A stretch of 64,000 bases of DNA, taken from contig NZ_LT593746.1 of NCBI RefSeq assembly GCF_900089075.1, forward strand, positions 432,920 through 496,919. The letters run 5' to 3'. This stretch comes from Vaginella massiliensis (lineage in GTDB: Bacteria; Bacteroidota; Bacteroidia; Flavobacteriales; Weeksellaceae). This document shows positions 60,487 to 64,000 of the stretch, piece after piece. The first letter of the stretch is position 1, and each line of letters opens with the position of its first letter. A model generated the notes under the pieces. It had not been told where the DNA came from, ran no database searches, and saw only the letters and a list, made by a program, of their open reading frames with translations. The translations under genes were made by a program, and so were the position numbers.

Positions 60487-61092
60487 TTAGTTATTCCCAT
60501 TAAAAGGTTCGGCGGTTGCCTGACCTTCTTGACTGATGCCTTCACTTTGAAATACTTTTTTGAAGGTGGTAAAAAAAACCTTTAAATCTGTTTTGAAACT
60601 CACATGATCTACATACCATACGTCCAATTCGAACTTTTTTTTCCACGAAATGGCATTTCGCCCATTTACTTGCGCCCAACCGGTGATGCCCGGTCTCACC
60701 TCGTGCCGTCGCTTTTGTTCTTCATTATACAATGGCAAATATTGTGGCAATAAAGGACGTGGCCCAATCAGGCTCATATCGCCTTTGAGCACATTGATTA
60801 GTTGAGGAATTTCATCCAAAGATGTTTTGCGTACAAAAGCGCCTATTGGCGTTAATCGTTCTGCATCGGATAACAAGTTTCCATTCGCATCTTTCTTATC
60901 GTTCATGGTTTTGAATTTAATGATCTTGAAAATCTTTTCGTTCAAACCTGGGCGTTCTTGCAAAAAGAAAGGCTTGCCTTGGTTGGCAAAATACAGGGCA
61001 ATCATCACCACCAAAAAGATAGGACTTAATAGCAACAAACCGAAGAAAGCGGCAAAAAAATCGAATAGGCGTTTGATATAGTTTTTGTACAT
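60487..61092 (-). CDS. Undecaprenyl-phosphate sugar phosphotransferase, PglC-like (small initiating phosphoglycosyl transferase)
   Basis: A 201-residue monotopic membrane enzyme. I start at the ATG at 61092 because the perfect -7 box at 61114–61121 excludes 61116. One re-entrant helix ([26 protein letters not shown]) precedes the bacterial-sugar-transferase domain: [42 protein letters not shown] (with the catalytic Asp-Glu pair), and [18 protein letters not shown]. It lacks the large N-terminal domain of WbaP, as in PglC, which transfers phospho-diacetylbacillosamine to undecaprenyl phosphate. The C-terminal [19 protein letters not shown] also resembles PglC relatives. Confidence 0.92.
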   Translation of the reverse strand: MYKNYIKRLFDFFAAFFGLLLLSPIFLVVMIALYFANQGKPFFLQERPGLNEKIFKIIKFKTMNDKKDANGNLLSDAERLTPIGAFVRKTSLDEIPQLINVLKGDMSLIGPRPLLPQYLPLYNEEQKRRHEVRPGITGWAQVNGRNAISWKKKFELDVWYVDHVSFKTDLKVFFTTFKKVFQSEGISQEGQATAEPFNGNN

Positions 61093-61113
61093 GGATTTGA
61101 AAAACATTTGTGT

Positions 61114-61121
61114 CAAATTTA
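61114..61121 (-). promoter_or_regulatory. Bacteroidota -7 box (TAAATTTG) for the PglC-like gene
   Basis: Perfect minus-strand match 21 bases before the ATG at 61092; it would drive pglC, the small gene and the kinase. Confidence 0.5.
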
Positions 61122-61212
61122 TTGCTTTTTTCCTTTTATCTTACCCTTTGTGTGTTTTCATTTAATTAATTTTTTCGGATGATGGAATTGACGAAAAGTA
61201 GAATATCTGGCA

Positions 61213-62370
61213 TTATCTCATTTCTAATTTCTGATATTCTTTTAATATTTCGTTCCAGATATATTTCCGTTCATAATTCGAAATCATGATTGCCCTGCTT
61301 TTTAGTCCCATTTGTTCAGATTGTTTTTGGTTGTGGAGGCACCACTGCATTTTTTCTTCTAGCAATTCGCTGTTTTTTACTGGAACAATCCAGCCGTTAT
61401 CGCCATCTGCAATGATTTCGTTGCATCCATTAATGTCGGATACAATGCAGTTCAGTTGCATGGCTGCTGCTTGCATCACTACATTGGGAAAGCCTTCTCG
61501 ATAACTTGGGAATGTCAAAACATCTGCCATCGCAAAATAATCGATCACATTGGTTTTATAGCCAACCGCATGTATATTGGAATGCGTATCGATCAGGTTT
61601 TCTGTTTCTGGTTTTAAGGGATCGAGTTCTCTTTCGAAGTTGCCCACGATTACCAGATGCGCATTCGGATTTTTGCTGTGAAGGTTGTTGAACGCTTCTA
61701 CCAACTCGTTTAACCCTTTATCTTTCACCACTCGCCCAACAAACAAAAAAACGAAATCATCATCCTTAATACCCAAATCTTTTCGCATTTCTCTTTTTGT
61801 TTCTTCGGTAACCAACGCCGGGTCGAATTGCGAGGTGTCTATTCCATTCGAGCTGCCTTTGCCTATTACTTTCAGTTTCTGTGGAGAGGTAAATTTTTCT
61901 TCTAAAATTATTTTTTGTAAGCCCAACGAGTTCGGATATACCTTTGTTGCGCAGGCATAGGTCAGTTTTTCCATTTGATTGAGCAATTGTCTTTTGGCGC
62001 CGGTGGCAACCGTGAGCGGCATGCCGGCAACGGTATGCAATCTGTGCGGAACTCCTGCTATTTTTGCCGCCATCATTCCCAGCAAGCCTGCTTTGGGCGT
62101 GTGGGTGTGAACGATTTGTGGTTTTTCTTTACGGAACAATTGTACGAGTTGGACAAGCGCTTTTAGGTCTTTGATGGGTGTTATCGAGCGTGTCATTTCT
62201 ATTGCAATGGTTTTGATGCCTTCGTTTTTGGCAACATCGTCCAAAGCTTCGCCTGCGCTAGAAACGCCTATCACTTCGAAGCCATTGTTCGACATGAATT
62301 TCAATTGTCCTTTCAACAATCCTTTTAGGGAAACCGGCACGGTGGTGATGCGGATGAGTTTAGGGGTCAT
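61213..62370 (-). CDS. GT4 family glycosyltransferase (first of two)
   Basis: A 385-residue GT-B enzyme. The N-terminal half contains KPQIVHTHTPKAGLLGMMAAKIAGVPHRLHTVAGMPL, and the C-terminal half FLFVGRVVKDKGLNELVEAF and the donor-site motif SYREGFPNVVMQAAAMQLNCIVSDINGCNEII (E-x7-E pattern). It would extend the lipid-linked sugar started by the PglC-like enzyme, possibly as a PglA-like transferase, but the linkage and sugar cannot be read from sequence. Preceded by a 222-base AT-rich gap with no gene that I can see. Confidence 0.9.
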   Translation of the reverse strand: MTPKLIRITTVPVSLKGLLKGQLKFMSNNGFEVIGVSSAGEALDDVAKNEGIKTIAIEMTRSITPIKDLKALVQLVQLFRKEKPQIVHTHTPKAGLLGMMAAKIAGVPHRLHTVAGMPLTVATGAKRQLLNQMEKLTYACATKVYPNSLGLQKIILEEKFTSPQKLKVIGKGSSNGIDTSQFDPALVTEETKREMRKDLGIKDDDFVFLFVGRVVKDKGLNELVEAFNNLHSKNPNAHLVIVGNFERELDPLKPETENLIDTHSNIHAVGYKTNVIDYFAMADVLTFPSYREGFPNVVMQAAAMQLNCIVSDINGCNEIIADGDNGWIVPVKNSELLEEKMQWCLHNQKQSEQMGLKSRAIMISNYERKYIWNEILKEYQKLEMR

Positions 62371-62592
62371 TTCACTATAATGTTTCTGTTAATAAAAAAA
62401 TCTGAGATGTACAAATGCTTTATCCAGTTTAATAGCCATAGAAATACGGTTTTATTCGTATTTTTTAGGGTTATAACCACAAAAAGTTTACGGAAATTAG
62501 GTTACTTATAGGTATATCCCGAAAATTGTTTTCTAAATCTTTTGATGATTGGTTTTGCATTGTTGGTTGTTTTTATACTCTCTTTTGTGTTG

Positions 62593-63654
62593 CTACGACA
62601 AAAAACCATGAATTTTTCTCATAAATTCTTCTATACCTCTACTGTTCAACTCTTTTTCAAACATCGCTCTATTGGTGGTTGTATCATCTGTCAACGATTT
62701 AATAATTGCATTTGACAAGGCATTTGCATCATCGGGTTTGCATTTTTCAACACCTGGAATTTCTTGAATTCCACCTGCACAGAGCGTACTCACCACTTTG
62801 TTGTTTTGCGACATCATTTGCAGCAGCACATTAGGAAACCCCTCTCTTCTAGAAGAAACGACACATACTTGCGCGTTTTTGAAATACGGATAAACATTGT
62901 TTTGATGCCCTAACAATTTCACCTGATCGACCAAAGATAAATCGGCAATCAACTTTTCTAAAAAAGCCCTTTGTTCGCCTTCGCCTAAGATGAACAACTT
63001 CAAATTGGGCGAAAAACTCAAAACATCTTTAAAAGCATGAATGAGCACATCAACTCCTTTTTCGGGGATCAATCTTCCTGCCGTAACAATAAATTTTTCA
63101 TTAGAACCAATCGGCGTGTTCTGCGAAACATTTCCGGGGTATTTAAATGGGTTTGGAATGACGTGCACCTGAGTACGACCAGAGAGATAATGACAATGCT
63201 CTAAAAGAACTCTTTTCATTAAATCTGTCTGACAAATGACCAAGTCAATATTTCTGTATCCCAACTTATAAGCTAATTTATAACCGAATAATTTTTTACC
63301 TGTATATCGTCCAAACACAGAGGTTGACTCTCTTACGATTAGTTTTTTGGTTCTAAGAAGTTTTAAAGTTCTTAAAAAACCCAAGCCAGCATTCACCATC
63401 AGATGAGAAGAGTATACCTTATCGAAAGCAGCATTACAAATTGCCCTTAAAAATGTAAACGCATTTTTGTTGCAATAAACGACGTTTATTGTTTCGCTTA
63501 TTGATTGCCAAAAATCATTGGTTTTCGCACCCCAAATAATGATGGTGATGTTATTATTGCCGTGAGTGGCATAATATTCTGCAAATTGAAAAAGTACCTG
63601 CTCGGCGCCTCCAAGCTGATCGCTTATAGAAACTATTGCAATTCTATCGCTCAT
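62593..63654 (-). CDS. GT4 family glycosyltransferase (second)
   Basis: A 353-residue GT-B enzyme starting MSDRIAIVSISDQLGGAEQVLFQFAEYY. The C-terminal half has IVTAGRLIPEKGVDVLIHAF and SSRREGFPNVLLQMMSQNNKVVSTLCAGGIQEI, the family donor-binding motif. Sequence is clearly different from the other GT4 gene, so it probably adds another sugar. The region is more AT-rich than the left half of the locus. The upstream partial gene ends 12 bases before its start. Confidence 0.9.
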   Translation of the reverse strand: MSDRIAIVSISDQLGGAEQVLFQFAEYYATHGNNNITIIIWGAKTNDFWQSISETINVVYCNKNAFTFLRAICNAAFDKVYSSHLMVNAGLGFLRTLKLLRTKKLIVRESTSVFGRYTGKKLFGYKLAYKLGYRNIDLVICQTDLMKRVLLEHCHYLSGRTQVHVIPNPFKYPGNVSQNTPIGSNEKFIVTAGRLIPEKGVDVLIHAFKDVLSFSPNLKLFILGEGEQRAFLEKLIADLSLVDQVKLLGHQNNVYPYFKNAQVCVVSSRREGFPNVLLQMMSQNNKVVSTLCAGGIQEIPGVEKCKPDDANALSNAIIKSLTDDTTTNRAMFEKELNSRGIEEFMRKIHGFLS

Positions 63655-63666
63655 TAGCCTTGTTGA

Positions 63667-64000
63667 TTATCGGGTTTTAAATTTTATGTTTCTCTGTTTA
63701 TTAGATATATATTGATAGTCTGTTGAACTTTTCCGCTTATTATTGTATAAAGTATTCAAATTATAAAAAATCAACTCAGGTAATAACCCCTTGCCGTCTT
63801 CATACGTAAATGACCCTTTGTTACGTGTCCAAAAAGCATTTTCAACCACTATTTGACCTTGAATTGGTTTTAATTGGTCAATATTTTGATAGGCATTATT
63901 GAAGCCAGCATATCTAAAGGCTTGAACCGAACCTTCGTCTTTATGATTTTTGATAGAAATTGAAATGCTTTGTGGCTTAATATCTATGAGTTTACGTAAA
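63667..64000 (-). CDS. C-terminal part of an unrecognised gene (runs off the right edge)
   Basis: The minus strand has an open frame from the window edge to the stop at 63667, reading about 110 residues. The segments SISISIKNHKDEGSVQAFRYAGFNNAYQ and GQIVVENAFWTRNKGSFTYEDGKGLLPELIFYN are followed by a basic tail (NKQRNIKFKTR). I do not recognise the family; an enzyme for glycan synthesis or modification is likely from its place ahead of two glycosyltransferases. The start lies beyond the window. Confidence 0.65.
   Translation of the reverse strand, partial: LRKLIDIKPQSISISIKNHKDEGSVQAFRYAGFNNAYQNIDQLKPIQGQIVVENAFWTRNKGSFTYEDGKGLLPELIFYNLNTLYNNKRKSSTDYQYISNKQRNIKFKTR

Overview
The window is chromosomal DNA from a member of the Bacteroidota, most likely class Flavobacteriia and close to Weeksellaceae. 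The evidence is: a primary sigma factor of only 288 residues; the block OmpH–OmpH–BamA–UppS–DUF6089–NAD kinase; DUF4270 and DUF3127 proteins; a SusC/FecA-type TonB-dependent receptor; mevalonate-pathway genes; and many Bacteroidota -7 boxes (TAnnTTTG) with no Shine-Dalgarno sequences. The species cannot be named from the sequence alone. There is no rRNA, IS element, prophage or CRISPR array; one tRNA-Leu is present.

Layout. 1–4.7 kb: the 5' part of pyrE, then a tightly packed de novo NAD block (nadA, nadB, a TonB-C-like secreted protein, nadC). 4.9–12.6 kb: TonB-dependent receptor, LD-carboxypeptidase, upp, YraN nuclease-like protein, two DedA paralogs, a GNAT-like protein, tRNA-Leu, a DUF3127 protein. 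12.6–23.4 kb: aat, DUF3108, nfu and mrp (Fe-S assembly), a DinB-like protein, tryptophanase, a Cys-rich unknown, cardiolipin synthase, tyrS, an NAD-dependent epimerase and mvaD. 23.4–24.2 kb: a decayed methyltransferase pseudogene. 24.3–33.2 kb (minus strand): rfbD-rfbC, then the envelope biogenesis block ending with nadK, a CBS protein and a YjbR protein. 33.2–42.5 kb: mevalonate kinase, a UbiA prenyltransferase, a pseudouridine synthase, a lipoprotein, deoC, a nuclease-like protein, a TRIC channel, hutG, rpoD, rpe, recX. 42.5–52.4 kb: pabC/pabB, a nitroreductase, glmS, DUF4270, a short glycogen-synthase-like protein, panC, panD, an LPG-synthase-type membrane protein and a secreted unknown.

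52.5–64 kb is a minus-strand surface-glycan locus: wzc-like tyrosine kinase, wza-like exporter, and a PglF/PglE/PglD-like trio that would make UDP-N,N'-diacetylbacillosamine. It continues with a PglC-like phosphoglycosyl transferase, two GT4 glycosyltransferases and a partial gene at the right edge. Between the pglD-like and pglC-like genes sits a translationally coupled two-gene cassette: a 73-residue protein followed by a zeta-toxin-family kinase. Zeta kinases are known to phosphorylate UDP-GlcNAc, the starting substrate of the surrounding pathway, so this is the most interesting system in the window.

Other points worth attention are several genes whose -7 box lies only 4–7 bases before the ATG (possible leaderless mRNAs), a Wzc tail of seven Gly-Tyr repeats encoded by an 18-bp tandem repeat, an SSB-like acidic tail on the DUF3127 protein, an Mrp protein without the family's CxxC, and the pseudogene. 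The only gap between intact genes longer than 300 bases is 23391–24333, which holds the pseudogene; 24176–24333 shows nothing beyond AT-rich sequence. The gaps 21077–21323 and 62371–62592 show nothing except a -7 box in the first.
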